From Haloarcula sp. CBA1127 (GTDB lineage Archaea; Halobacteriota; Halobacteria; Halobacteriales; Haloarculaceae), in the NCBI RefSeq assembly GCF_001485575.1, contig NZ_BCNB01000004.1, positions 62,001-126,000 of the forward strand: a stretch of 64,000 bases of DNA. Direction: 5' to 3'. Positions 24,028 to 33,024 of this stretch are shown piece after piece (the first letter of the stretch is position 1; each line of letters begins with the position of its first letter). The notes under the pieces were generated by a model, which saw only the letters and a list, made by a program, of their open reading frames with translations, was not told the origin of the DNA and did not search any database. A program made the position numbers and the translations under genes.

Positions 24028-24460
24028 TACACACGCTGCCACCTCTGTGTATATTAATCCACCCCGCACATTTCCAACTGTGATATTCAGGGTGTCTGCA
24101 ATCCTGCCAGCAGAGCCATTCACCGACACCAGTGGTCTACATGAGAACTCCGGCGATCTTCGGGTCCTCGTAATTCAACGTATTCGACGATCCCTAATGG
24201 GCTTGTGAACGCTGGATGCTGAACTTACTGCAGGGCAGGGTCGGATTTCGCACTCTGTGACAGGGAGGGTAATGTGGGACATCTGGTCCTGGCTCTGTCA
24301 ATGACCGCCGCTCCCGTCGTCTCCTTTCATCGGCCGTCGGAATACCTCATGGGATGATATCGGTTTTCGCTTCGACCGCTATTCAGAACGATACCTTCCG
24401 GGGAAGCCTTCTACTCTGTCGCGAAGCCTGTCGCTTGGGTGCTACTCCCGGAGAGCCCGT
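24028..24460. other. Gene-free stretch
   Basis: No convincing gene or repeat; the open frames are short and lack an acidic composition. Confidence 0.4.
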
Positions 24461-24733
24461 CTATTGCCCTCCAATAATGGATGTAAAACCGGTGAACGGA
24501 GCAGCGAGTAAAATCCCCAAGACGAAAATTGCCACGAAGCGGAGTACCCCCGCCACCTGGCGCCGATTCTTGGGGAGTGACTCTGCGAGTCCGGACAGCG
24601 CGAGTCCGACAACAAGAAACAAGACCCATCTAGCATCGTCTGCGCCGCCGATACTTGCGGTATACGCGAACATACACAAGAAGGTGAGCGACACGCCAAA
24701 CTGAAAGAGTGCGTTGACGGCCTTGTGGCTCAT
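24461..24733 (-). CDS. Small membrane protein
   Basis: A 90-residue protein with three hydrophobic segments (ALFQFGVSLTFLCMFAYTA, ARWVLFLVVGLALSGLA and VLRFVAIFVLGILLAAPFTG) and a basic cytoplasmic loop (LPKNRRQVAG). The ATG at 24,733 gives a charged short head (MSHKAVNA). Another small membrane gene lies 270 bases away on the same strand. Function unknown. Confidence 0.7.
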   Translation of the reverse strand: MSHKAVNALFQFGVSLTFLCMFAYTASIGGADDARWVLFLVVGLALSGLAESLPKNRRQVAGVLRFVAIFVLGILLAAPFTGFTSIIGGQ

Positions 24734-24999
24734 TGAACAGCATCTCGCTGATATAGGGGACCATACGATATCCGTTCCTGCTCACGATACAAAGGAATGT
24801 TTCAATGTGATACCAGTAAAACGACCTCTCCTATGCTACGCGATTGTACTACCGGAGACGGGAGGCGACAGACTACAGGGCTCGCACTCTGTATGCAGCA
24901 GTATCCTCGGCAACTATTCGGCACCTGTCAGTAGCGGTGTGGTCCACACAGAAGTTGTCTGCGGCACTGAATGCTCACTCGCCCCAATCTGGACTCGTG

Positions 25000-25176
25000 T
25001 TATCCAGTCTGCCACCCGATGAACTTCTCAAACCCAAACGTAAAGCCGAGAAAACCGACAGCGAACACGAACCAACGGAATACATCGAAGGTACCAGTGA
25101 ACGCAAGTACGTTGAAAATGTACGACAATGATGCACCAACGAATGCCGCGACGTAGAGGTTCCGTCGGATGTTCAT
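25000..25176 (-). CDS. Small membrane protein (58 residues)
   Basis: ATG 25,176 opens 58 codons: MNIRRNLYVAAFVGASLSYI, FNVLAFTGTFDVFRWFVFAV, then GFLGFTFGFEKFIGWQTG. Two hydrophobic segments with a basic N-terminus (inside positive) make it a plausible membrane protein. The rest of 24,734-24,999 shows no gene. Confidence 0.6.
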   Translation of the reverse strand: MNIRRNLYVAAFVGASLSYIFNVLAFTGTFDVFRWFVFAVGFLGFTFGFEKFIGWQTG

Positions 25177-25236
25177 ACAGGCGCTTCTAACGACAGTGTG
25201 TTAATTCTTCATCAGCTACACGAACGTGTATTTTGT

Positions 25237-25425
25237 TTGCCGAATACAGCAACCGACTCGGTCGCTAGCTTATTGCGAATCGCCTGCGCTGCACGCCGCA
25301 GTCAGTTGCGCTCCTCGACGGTACAGCTGCCGCCTCAACATCTCGGGTGAGATCGCTGACCAGCGAGCCACCAACGTGTGGCCCGACATCCCAGCCACGC
25401 TCGCACGAACGTGTATACGCTAACT
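25237..25425 (-). pseudogene. Fused remnant of repeated genes A and B, copy 4
   Basis: The minus strand contains the end of A (AYTRSCERGWDVGPHVGGSL then VSDLTRD) and the start of B (SCTVEERN, stop, LRRAAQAIRNKLATESVA). B has an in-frame stop and is cut after about 30 codons; A has lost its first two thirds. Next to it lies the PadR remnant, an order explained by deletion inside a copy of 17.7-19.4 kb. Confidence 0.7.
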
Positions 25426-25429
25426 GACG

Positions 25430-25518
25430 CTGGTAGACAGCTACTCCAGCGCCAGGCAAGCACACTCGCAGGCCTGTGTGACCTGCCACAGCTCGTCACT
25501 GACAGAGGTGGGCAGTAA
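25430..25518 (+). pseudogene. 3' remnant of a PadR-like gene
   Basis: Reads QLLQRQASTLAGLCDLPQLV…GGQ and stop. It aligns with the end of the gene at 19,115-19,432 (ALQRHADTLASLCEQP…RGRQQ). Confidence 0.6.
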
Positions 25519-26257
25519 TGTCTCTACAGCTAACACAGCGGTATCGAAAAGCGGCGGAATATCGGGACGCAGTCGGTTGATGCTGTCAGAGGCATACGGT
25601 CACTAGACGAGTGATTACCGACTGGTACCCTACAGTAATAACTGGACACTTCGTACATAACCGTTGCTATCAGGGCATCTCTCACAGGTCGATTCCCCAG
25701 TACAAAGTGGTTTGTTCTGTGCTGGTACTTGCTATGTGAGTGATAAATACAAATGTAGTTTGTGTCTCACATGAGGCAGAGCATGTCTCGAAACAGTCGG
25801 AAAAGCTGGCTCTGACCCTGTCACAACTGGTGGGTGTGAATACCAAGTGAAACTCGACAGGGTCCACCGCCCACTTGCTCCTGACACGAGTGCATATCAA
25901 GCGGTCTACGATACTTTCACGCGGTCTGTCGGGTTACTAAGACAGCATCCCCGATTCACCGGCCAACAACTGACTACAATCACGGCTAAACAACTTCTGT
26001 ATCCTGTGCCCCGGAAAAGTGGGTGGCAGCCGGGGGAATGGCGTGCGACACACCTGTGAGGGTCGGTATCCACGACGACAGGTCCCAGCCCCGGGCCAAT
26101 CGATGAATTGGAGGTGGAGTGGAGAGCGATTGAACGGGGGCCGGAACCCAACCAACCGTTATAAAACTGGTATCAAAATCATTTGTGATTCAGGGTTACA
26201 GTCGGTCAATCTGGCGAGGGCTGAATGTCTTCCATTTTGCTCTCAGGAGGCGGGCCG
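25519..26257. other. Gene-free stretch
   Basis: No convincing coding region. A 70-codon open frame (25,847-26,059) has a non-acidic composition and no recognised motif; I do not support it as a gene. Confidence 0.4.
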
Positions 26258-26542
26258 ATGACTCCCCAGCCGACCGTCGGCGAGATTGTCGCTATCACGA
26301 CCATCGACAGTGACCCACTGTTGCTGGTCAGTTCCGCCAGCGACGATCACGTCACGGGCGTGTTGCTGGCAGACCTCCCAACAGAACCGCTCCGCCGGCT
26401 GCAAGCGTCTGACCCGGACCCTGCGACCAATGCAGCGCCACCAGAAACGTCTCAGTGGCGACTCCACCACATGGTCGGCGACCGCACCCACGATGTAGCC
26501 ACCGAGCGCCGGGGCTGGGACTCAAAGGATGACCGGCCATAG
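26258..26542 (+). CDS. Small hypothetical protein, deletion-fused copy
   Basis: A 94-residue protein whose first half equals the product of 19,496-19,795 (MTPQPTVGEIVAITTIDSDP...). From residue about 54 it continues with what is the next gene in the intact copy (SQWRLHHMVGDRTHDVATE). The junction lies at a CCGG(A/G)CCCTGCGACC sequence present twice in the intact copy region, so a short-repeat deletion of some 170 bases fused the two genes in frame. It may still be expressed. Confidence 0.6.
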   Translation: MTPQPTVGEIVAITTIDSDPLLLVSSASDDHVTGVLLADLPTEPLRRLQASDPDPATNAAPPETSQWRLHHMVGDRTHDVATERRGWDSKDDRP

Positions 26543-26928
26543 CACTCACTCCAGCGTTGACCACGACCGTAGTCACCCACCAGCGGGAGTGTCCCAACGG
26601 CACTGAATTGACGCTGATAGACGCGGTGGCACGTGCCCTGCCGCTGCCGACGCTGCTGTTGGCTAGCTGCAGGAACTGGGAGCGACCCCATCTTTGCAGG
26701 CGTGTAGTGAGTGGTCGTAACACGAACGGAGCGACCAGAGCGATGTGCTCGGTCACAACGGGTGTGACGCCGAGAATCAGATGGATGTGTTGTAGCTCTT
26801 GCCCCCGATTTTGGTTAGCGACGGTGTCCGACTTTCCGCATATATATGAATATCGGATATCTGGCGAGCTAACCAAAATATACCACAGGTGTTTTTGCCT
26901 TAGCCCGAATACGACGACTGCAAGCAAA
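26543..26928. repeat. Right end of the segmental duplication (partner 21,130-21,390)
   Basis: Closely matches the end of the 19.1-21.4 kb segment. The coiled-coil gene is missing between 26,580 and 26,600. The last 80 bases hold the AT-rich promoter region of the Fic gene. Confidence 0.6.
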
Positions 26929-28077
26929 ATGGTGGGCAACAGCCTCCCGGATGAAGCACCTGGCGAGTACGTCCCCTTCGGACGCCGGCCATACTATCTT
27001 CCAGATCCACTGCCACCGGCACACGAACTCAACTTTGACACTGACTTCCAGCAGTTGCTGCAGGACGCGATCTATCAGCTCGGCCGGCTGGAAGGTATCG
27101 GCGACGAGACCGAAGCCAATCCGCTCCTGTACACGACGATGGTCCGTCGCGAAGCAGTTGAATCGGTCGTGCTTGAGGGTGCAGATATCGATATCGAGGA
27201 CGTATTCCGGTCCCAGGAACTCGCCGATAGTGGAACCACTCAGAAGGATGTCCAAGAGGCACTCAATTACGAACAGACGATCACCGAAGGTTCGGCCCGA
27301 CTCTCTGAGGGCGACCGTATCACACTCGGACTGTTGCAGGACCTGCACGAGGTACTGATGGCCGACGTGCGTGGCCACTGTGAGTACCCCGGCGAGTTCC
27401 GTGCGAAGCCAATCAATCTCCCAGCAGCCTCGTCGTTTCAGGAACCTTTCGTCCCGCCAGCACCCGACCGGATTCCGGAGCTAATGACGAATCTCGTCGA
27501 GTACTGCAACACAACCAGCGAGTACCACGATCTTGTCCAGCTTGGCCTTGTCCACTATCAGTTCGAGACGATTCATCCCTTTGAGGATGGGAACGGCCGA
27601 CTGGGACGCATTCTCATCACGTTACAACTGATTCAGAACGGCTACCTCACGCAGCCGTATCTGTATCCGAGTGCGTATTTCAACCGCAACAAGATCGAGT
27701 ATGCCGACCGGATGCGAACAGTCAGCGAAACAGGTGCCTGGGAGCCTTGGCTAGAATTCTTCGTCGAGGGGATTCGCTCGCAAGCTGCCGAGGCTGTCAC
27801 CCGAACGAATGATCTCCGAGATCTCCGTCGGGAGTATGAGCGAACCTATGGACACGAAAAAACAGCCGCCGACCGGCTGGCGATGCGCCTGTTCAAGCAG
27901 CCATACCTGACCACGAACGACGTTGCCGAGCTGCTGGATGTAACCCAACAGACAGCACGGAACGCGATTCAGGAGCTTGAGGGACAGGATGTCCTGACCG
28001 AAACGACTGGCAAAAAACGGTATCAGGAGTTCAAAGCTGTCGATATCTTCGACATTCTCGATCAACCTCTGGAGTGA
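26929..28077 (+). CDS. Fic-family AMP-transferase-like protein
   Basis: A 382-residue protein. Residues about 78-84 carry the inhibitory motif SVVLEG ([S/T]xxxE[G/N]) in an N-terminal helix. The catalytic Fic motif HPFEDGNGRLGR starts at about residue 216. The C-terminal part is a winged helix (YLTTNDVAELLDVTQQTARN). Fic enzymes of this class II/III architecture transfer AMP or other groups to protein hydroxyls and are held inactive by the motif. ATG 26,929 is chosen because the upstream open frame is a shadow of repeat DNA. The gene stands alone; target unknown. Confidence 0.92.
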   Translation: MVGNSLPDEAPGEYVPFGRRPYYLPDPLPPAHELNFDTDFQQLLQDAIYQLGRLEGIGDETEANPLLYTTMVRREAVESVVLEGADIDIEDVFRSQELADSGTTQKDVQEALNYEQTITEGSARLSEGDRITLGLLQDLHEVLMADVRGHCEYPGEFRAKPINLPAASSFQEPFVPPAPDRIPELMTNLVEYCNTTSEYHDLVQLGLVHYQFETIHPFEDGNGRLGRILITLQLIQNGYLTQPYLYPSAYFNRNKIEYADRMRTVSETGAWEPWLEFFVEGIRSQAAEAVTRTNDLRDLRREYERTYGHEKTAADRLAMRLFKQPYLTTNDVAELLDVTQQTARNAIQELEGQDVLTETTGKKRYQEFKAVDIFDILDQPLE

Positions 28078-28210
28078 GAGCGGGTCATACGAACAAACCG
28101 CTCGAAAGACAGTGGGCAGATTGTTAGGTCGCAAATGAGCAAGCGAACACGAACTGCTCACACCTCAAACTGGCGCAACTGTACGGTCCCGGTTATATCG
28201 AGCAGGTACA

Positions 28211-28312
28211 TCATATCTGTTCGCGGGCATCCCGGACCTCGGCAACAGCGTCCACATCGAGATCAACGGCGACTGCGGCGAGGGCGTCCCCGAGTCCGAG
28301 ATCTTCGCTCAT
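28211..28312 (-). CDS. 33-residue ORF coupled to vapC
   Basis: Its ATG overlaps the stop of the VapC gene (TGATG). Product: MSEDLGLGDALAAVAVDLDV then DAVAEVRDAREQI, strongly acidic and helical. The coupling and composition favour real coding. It could be a third component of the toxin-antitoxin operon or the residue of a longer gene. Confidence 0.45.
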   Translation of the reverse strand: MSEDLGLGDALAAVAVDLDVDAVAEVRDAREQI

Positions 28313-28695
28313 CAGTACTGTTGAACTTCCAGGCCTTGAACGCGATCAAAGTGCTTGTCACGCGTAACGATCCGCGCACCATTGTGGCGACACACCCCTG
28401 CGATGAGTGTATCACCGAGATTGACGCGCTCGCCGGCGTCCAAGAGTTCAGCCTCGATGAGAGCGGCTTCTTGAGCGGCTGCATCCTCTAACGGCAGGGG
28501 TTCCGCCCAATCAAGAGCGGATACAACCCGTTCTATTTGCTCACGGCCGCCGGTTCGTGCAGCTCCGCGATAGGCCTCAAAAAGTGCCAGTGATGGAGCA
28601 AAGAACGGTTTCTCTTCGTGATCCGCAAGATACTCGGCTGTGGCTTCGACGCCGTCAAGATAGTCGAGAAGGAAACTGGTGTCGAACGCAATCAT
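28312..28695 (-). CDS. vapC: VapC-type PIN-domain toxin
   Basis: A 127-residue PIN protein with all four acidic positions visible: FDTSFLLDYLDG (Asp5), a Glu in LALFEAYRG, Asp in VNLGDTLIAG and VTRDKHFDRV. PIN toxins cut RNA, often tRNA or rRNA loops. Its ATG overlaps the stop of the antitoxin gene (ATGA), and a small ORF overlaps its end. Length is normal for the family. Confidence 0.92.
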   Translation of the reverse strand: MIAFDTSFLLDYLDGVEATAEYLADHEEKPFFAPSLALFEAYRGAARTGGREQIERVVSALDWAEPLPLEDAAAQEAALIEAELLDAGERVNLGDTLIAGVCRHNGARIVTRDKHFDRVQGLEVQQY

Positions 28696-28916
28696 CGTTC
28701 AGTCCTGTCTCGGAGGTCAGCGTCGAGATCGTCACGAGTTGCTTCAACGGCATCACGGAACCCTTCGACGTCGCTCATGGCTCCGAACCCCTTCATCAAG
28801 TCCCGATCACTTCCGGTCAGTCGAAGAATCGTGTCCGTGAAACTCTCATCCTCACGTTTGTGTTCTTTGAGCCGGTTGTACGCTTCGTCAGTGATGGTGA
28901 GACTTTTTGTTCCCAT
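28692..28916 (-). CDS. vapB: VapB-type antitoxin
   Basis: A 74-residue protein beginning with a short strand (KSLTITDEAYNRLKEHKRED) and a helix (SFTDTILRLTGS), a pattern of the archaeal VapB family that folds as a ribbon-helix-helix-like or AbrB-like dimer. The acidic C-terminus (DAVEATRDDLDADLRD) should wrap the toxin. Short inverted sequences (TACATGTA) directly before the start are a possible operator. Confidence 0.9.
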   Translation of the reverse strand: MGTKSLTITDEAYNRLKEHKREDESFTDTILRLTGSDRDLMKGFGAMSDVEGFRDAVEATRDDLDADLRDRTER

Positions 28917-28946
28917 ACATGTAGGTATAGACGTACACCTCCTTAT

Positions 28947-29192
28947 TTATTGGGAGAGGGGATAGGAACTGATCCACGCAGGAGCAGCGTCGTGGGTGCC
29001 ACCGTAGATCGAGTGCTCGGGATACTGGTCGTCATCAGCCTCGACAGCAACGATCACGTCGCCGCCGGAGCGCGAGATACCTGATACGCTTCCAATGACC
29101 TCGTCGAGTGGGCTGTTGCCATCTGTCCAATCAACCCGGACGCGGTCACCGTGGTCAAACTCGTACTTCTCGAAGGAAGGTGTAGGACTCGT
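28947..29192 (-). pseudogene. Small protein gene whose start codon is ACG
   Basis: An intact 81-residue acidic frame (SPTPSFEKYEFDHGDRVRVD… to …HDAAPAWISSYPLSQ). By alignment with the copy at 29,578-29,816, the position of the ATG is occupied by ACG here. The ribosome-binding-like GGAGG is kept in both. Either translation uses the weak ACG, or this copy is silent while its coding part is still clean. The domain looks like a small beta barrel. Confidence 0.6.
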
Positions 29193-29345
29193 GATTGCCT
29201 CCAGCCATAAGGAGACACAAAATCGTTCGTAGGCCAACCAAAGTGCTGATGTCTTTCGCAGATAGGAGGTCTTGTCCTGTTGGTGGTGCTCCACGGTTTC
29301 TGCACTGTCGCTGTCACTTATGAACGCACAGAGCCAAATTATGGC

Positions 29346-29519
29346 ATGGGATGGTCCTCTGCACAAGTCGATCAAATCCAGAACGTTGGTGTTTTCGTGA
29401 TACTGTTGGCTGATTGCCTTGCGTTGTTGTTCTACCCCAATACATGGACCGCCATCGCTGTCATTCTTGTCACAGCAGTCTATGTCATGATGACACAATT
29501 CCGTGAACTGACCAAATGA
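29346..29519 (+). CDS. Small membrane protein (57 residues)
   Basis: ATG 29,346; MGWSSAQVDQIQNVGVFVIL, then ADCLALLFYPNTWTAIAVIL and VTAVYVMMTQFRELTK. Two hydrophobic segments separated by a short turn. It lies between the two copies of the small acidic gene, on the other strand. Function unknown. Confidence 0.5.
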   Translation: MGWSSAQVDQIQNVGVFVILLADCLALLFYPNTWTAIAVILVTAVYVMMTQFRELTK

Positions 29520-29577
29520 ATTTTCGCCGTCGCAAAGAGGTATAGAGTACAGGCGGGTCTCCTCCGTCAGACTAGGA

Positions 29578-29816
29578 TTACTCCAGCGGTTCGACCCACT
29601 CGGGAGCAGCGTCGTGGGTGCCACCGTAGATCGAGTGCTCGGGATACTGGTCGTCGTCAACCTCGACAGCAACGATCACGTCGCCGCCGGAGCACGAGAT
29701 GCCAGAGACGGTTCCAATGACCTCATCGAGTGGGCTGCTGCCGTCTGTCCAATCAACCCGGAGCGGTCACCACGGTCGAAGTCGTACTCCTCGAAGGAAG
29801 GTGCTGTAGTACTCAT
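29578..29816 (-). pseudogene. Small protein gene, second copy with a frameshift
   Basis: ATG 29,816 is present and preceded by GGAGGAG. After MSTTAPSFEEYDFDRGDR two bases are missing compared with the copy at 28,947 (CGCGTCCGG versus CGCTCCGG region), so the frame is lost. The remaining sequence would continue in the other frame as DEVIG…GTHDAAPEWVEPLE. The length of 239 bases is not a multiple of three. Confidence 0.7.
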
Positions 29817-29899
29817 GATCTCCTCCAGCTACAAGGAGACACAAAATCGCTTGCAGGCAGCCAGAGCGCTGATATCTTTCGCCGACAGAAGAAGAGGTA

Positions 29900-30160
29900 A
29901 TGACCGAGTTCCGGGTCCGGAAACCCGATGGCTGGACAACCGTTTCGTTTCCCGACGCAGTCGACTCAATCTCGGTCGCTGGCGGCAAAGTTGACGGCCA
30001 GCTGTGCCTGACCCTCACCGGTGAGCGGGAGGACGGCCCCCGCATCATCGAAACCGGTGTCCTCAACGTCGACGAAAGCGACGAGCATCGACTGGAGAAT
30101 ACAGTACCGCGGACTGAGGATGGGACGAGCGTTGTACTAGACCGATTATTGCCAGAGTAG
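29900..30160 (+). CDS. Small acidic hypothetical protein
   Basis: An 86-residue protein: MTEFRVRKPDGWTTVSFPDA, VDSISVAGGKVDGQLCLTLT and a Glu/Asp-rich second half. The composition is typical for a haloarchaeal cytosolic protein, beta-rich. It starts 83 bases from the divergent frameshifted gene, so both may once have shared a promoter region. Function unknown. Confidence 0.65.
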   Translation: MTEFRVRKPDGWTTVSFPDAVDSISVAGGKVDGQLCLTLTGEREDGPRIIETGVLNVDESDEHRLENTVPRTEDGTSVVLDRLLPE

Positions 30161-30520
30161 CAGTTGCCAGGTACAGTTTCTTTATTAAACAAAGGGTGCG
30201 AAATGTCTGCTCAATAAGACCGCATACTGAACGCCAAAATTTCCATCAGATGCCGATGCTGTTCACTGGATCGTGCTGAATACATAGCACATATTGTTCA
30301 CTGTGACTGAATACCGGACACGGGTACAGACTGTGCTTCCAAACGGCATAACAGTGCAGCGGTTCTGTGAAATAGCAACCTCACAGTCTTACTTAAATGC
30401 GACTCACTGAACACACTCCGGTTGACCGGCAGTGTTGGACACCCCACGTTCAGACATTGCCAGACAATACTGGACATTATCAGAACGATTTTTATCACCT
30501 CGCGCATCCACTTTTGCAGT

Positions 30521-31234
30521 ATGGGTGTAGATGTCTTTCTAATAGGACCGATGCTCAGAGACTCTTGGGACGATGCGACGGTGGCTACCGCCCACGAGGC
30601 TCTGACCTCGGTTGGCATCGAATCCACATCGGACCGGGACGGCGAGGTCGCGTGCGAGATTACAGCCGACGAAGATGGGTACTCATCAAGCGGGACCAGC
30701 TACGCTACCATTCCCGAATTCACCGAGCGGCTCTATAATGCAAAATCCGGAGATATTCACTACGAGTTCGAGTCGGAGCGACTCAGGGTCACACACCGAT
30801 CCAGTGCTGAGTTCGGTAGCTGCCCCATCCCCGTCCGCCTAGGCGGACTGAACGCGCACTTCTTCGACACGCAAAACAGTGACGAAGACACCGTTGATAG
30901 ACGGACAGAGAAACTATACGAGGTCTTTTATCGCCTCGCAGAGGCGATTGACCCCGATGTCGCGTCGCTCCTGTTATGGAACGACCACGGCAGGACCGAC
31001 ATGATACCGGAGGTGACAATCCCGTCCGAACACGATATGAACGCACTGCCGTGGCTGCTTCTGCTGAGCGAGTCTTGGATTGACTACTGTGGTGGGCGGG
31101 AACGCGTGCGTCAAGCGCCCGTTTACGACGTTCGTTCACTAGATACGGGAAGCATGATCCTGCGGGTGAAAGAACGGCCCTCAATCAATGGGTGCAGATA
31201 CGATAGCGGGTTCGACTATCTATTTGATTCGTGA
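30521..31234 (+). CDS. Hypothetical protein
   Basis: A 237-residue acidic protein. It opens with GVDVFLIGPMLRDSWDDATV and later has RLGGLNAHFFDTQNSDEDTV and ALPWLLLLSESWIDYCGG. I chose ATG 30,521, after an AT-rich stretch with TTTTTATC that can serve as TATA box; the in-frame upstream part is not acidic. No transmembrane segment or catalytic motif is clear. Function unknown. Confidence 0.7.
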   Translation: MGVDVFLIGPMLRDSWDDATVATAHEALTSVGIESTSDRDGEVACEITADEDGYSSSGTSYATIPEFTERLYNAKSGDIHYEFESERLRVTHRSSAEFGSCPIPVRLGGLNAHFFDTQNSDEDTVDRRTEKLYEVFYRLAEAIDPDVASLLLWNDHGRTDMIPEVTIPSEHDMNALPWLLLLSESWIDYCGGRERVRQAPVYDVRSLDTGSMILRVKERPSINGCRYDSGFDYLFDS

Positions 31235-31585
31235 GTCAATACTCGCCCAGCGACTCTATCGTACTCCTTTTCGTCTGATAAAAATCTTAACGTAACACTG
31301 TTCTGAACTTACTCTCTGTATTCAGCCGGCTGTTGTTGGCGGTTATCAGGGTATTGACTGCGTTTGCGGTCACTGCTTGACCTGTACTGACCACTGGTCG
31401 TTATACTTGCCAGCAGTCCGTGGTGTTGACTATGATCTGTGCGTGCAGCAGGACTGCCGATACCTGTTATCTGCTGAAGGCTTCAACACGTCTGCAATAT
31501 ATGGAGTAATTCTACGTGTGACGGTCTGTATAGCCGACTGTGGCAGTTCACAGTAAGGAAACTACGCGCCCGTTTGACGCGATAG
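31235..31585. other. Gene-free stretch
   Basis: No gene. It contains one copy of the dispersed motif CTGTACTGACC (31,382-31,392). Confidence 0.45.
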
Positions 31586-32599
31586 CTACCGCTCCCACGG
31601 GAAGGAACCATGCCGCTCGCGATAAGCTTCGATCTGGTCCTGAAACTCCTGCTCCTGGAAGTCAGGCTCATCGCTGTGGATGTCCTCCGGTGAGACACCG
31701 TCGGGAAGGTGCTCATAGCCTGTGGTCTCTTCCGTGTCGTCCTCCTGCTCGGGCTCGTGGCGGTGCTGTCCACACTCCCTGCAGGTCCAGATTAGCCGGT
31801 CAAGATGTGAGTGGCACTCGAACCCGTCGAGCCCATGTGACTCGTGACCCGTTATGGCGCCACACTGCCGACAGTGGAACTCAACGCCAAGTGTCCCCAG
31901 CTCGGATCTCGCTTGATGGCGCTGCACGATGCCGGGAACAAGCCAGTACGTGCCGTCATCCTGCTTGAACTCGTCTCTGAGGCGCTGGAACTCTGAGCGG
32001 TCGGTGACTGGTGACCCGTCCTCGAGGTAGATCCGTGGCTGGACGTCTGACTCATCCCAATCGGTCTGCTCGTCGGCCGTCTCCAAGAGCGTCTGTCCGC
32101 GGCCCTCCCGGATCGTGGTTTCGGTCGGAAGCTCGGGCCACCCCTTCGTGAGATTGGAGGCTGGCTCACTCCCGAACGCTGCACGGCACTTCACGGTCCC
32201 GTGGGAGGTTTCCTCGCCGCTCGCGATACTATCGGACACGGAGAAGGCCGCAGCGCCGAGGGCTCGTGCGTGGAAGGTAGTGTTTGCCTCGACGAGCGCG
32301 AGCACGACCCGACCGAACGTCCACTCCCCGAGTGGGCTGTCATCTTGGTCGTCGGTAGGCGTCTCTGAGACGCTGGTGTGAGCGCAGAACGGACACTGGC
32401 GCTCATCCCGGGGGATATCTTTCCCACAGGTCGCACAGGTTCGAGAAGCATCGTCTGGCTCGCTTGGATACCTGCGGGATTCGAGGACGTGTTCCCGCCC
32501 GTTCTCCCTCGATTTAGGGTCCGAACTTGCTGCATCACGGATATCTGCGGGGTCAAACTCGGGGTTCCGATCCGTCACACGCATGGTTGCGTTCGTCAT
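31586..32599 (-). CDS. Zinc-finger plasmid protein
   Basis: A 337-residue acidic protein. An N-terminal zinc ribbon (CATCGKDIPRDERQCPFC) is followed by a helical domain (FGRVVLALVEANTTFHARAL), a middle region with IYLEDGSPVTDRSEFQRLRD, and a second ribbon (FHCRQCGAITGHESHG … CRECGQHRHEPEQED). Proteins of this layout are frequent on haloarchaeal plasmids and have been labelled in various ways without proof of function. The start at 32,599 is supported by two closely spaced ATGs. Nucleic acid or protein binding through the zinc ribbons is inference. Confidence 0.8.
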   Translation of the reverse strand: MTNATMRVTDRNPEFDPADIRDAASSDPKSRENGREHVLESRRYPSEPDDASRTCATCGKDIPRDERQCPFCAHTSVSETPTDDQDDSPLGEWTFGRVVLALVEANTTFHARALGAAAFSVSDSIASGEETSHGTVKCRAAFGSEPASNLTKGWPELPTETTIREGRGQTLLETADEQTDWDESDVQPRIYLEDGSPVTDRSEFQRLRDEFKQDDGTYWLVPGIVQRHQARSELGTLGVEFHCRQCGAITGHESHGLDGFECHSHLDRLIWTCRECGQHRHEPEQEDDTEETTGYEHLPDGVSPEDIHSDEPDFQEQEFQDQIEAYRERHGSFPWER

Positions 32600-33024
32600 C
32601 GTATTTAAACCTCCAGCTTAGAGGTGGCGCAAAGTAGAGTATGGACGTGTGCAGACTCCAGTAGATGATATTCTCACGAGAGTCCTTGAGTATCCATCTA
32701 TACTATCCTACACCCTATATCTCACTATATTAATCTATTCTATATGTTCTCTTACTTCTGGAGAGATATGCTCATTGTATAATTGGGTGGATGATATGAT
32801 ATCGAAATGGAGTGTTTGGAGTGGGACCGACTTTTACTCTGTTTTCGTGTTCCGGGCATAAGGTGAACTCGGTCCCGATAGTCGGTCGGGACTGCATGAT
32901 CCCTTCGAATTGGTTCTGCTCTTGAGTTGTATATAGTCTTATGAGTCCCAGTAGACGATTCATAGTAGTCAGTACATATATTATAAATATTCAAACACGT
33001 AATCAGTATGCGTTCCAGTGTAGC
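32600..33024. other. AT-rich intergenic stretch
   Basis: The divergent promoters of the zinc-finger gene and the ECF operon lie here. AT-rich TATATA-like sequence at about 32,975-32,995 lies 30-50 bases before the ECF S-component start and probably contains its TATA box. No gene is supported. Confidence 0.5.

Noticed and set aside
26557-26928. N-terminal extension of the Fic protein to 506 residues
   Set aside because: The extension translates repeat DNA that is non-coding in the other copy, has many Cys and Arg and lacks acidic composition; the family begins near the ATG at 26,929.
28947-29672. 241-codon minus-strand frame
   Set aside because: Only the last 81 codons are coding-like; the upstream part runs through the opposite strand of a membrane gene and part of a pseudogene.
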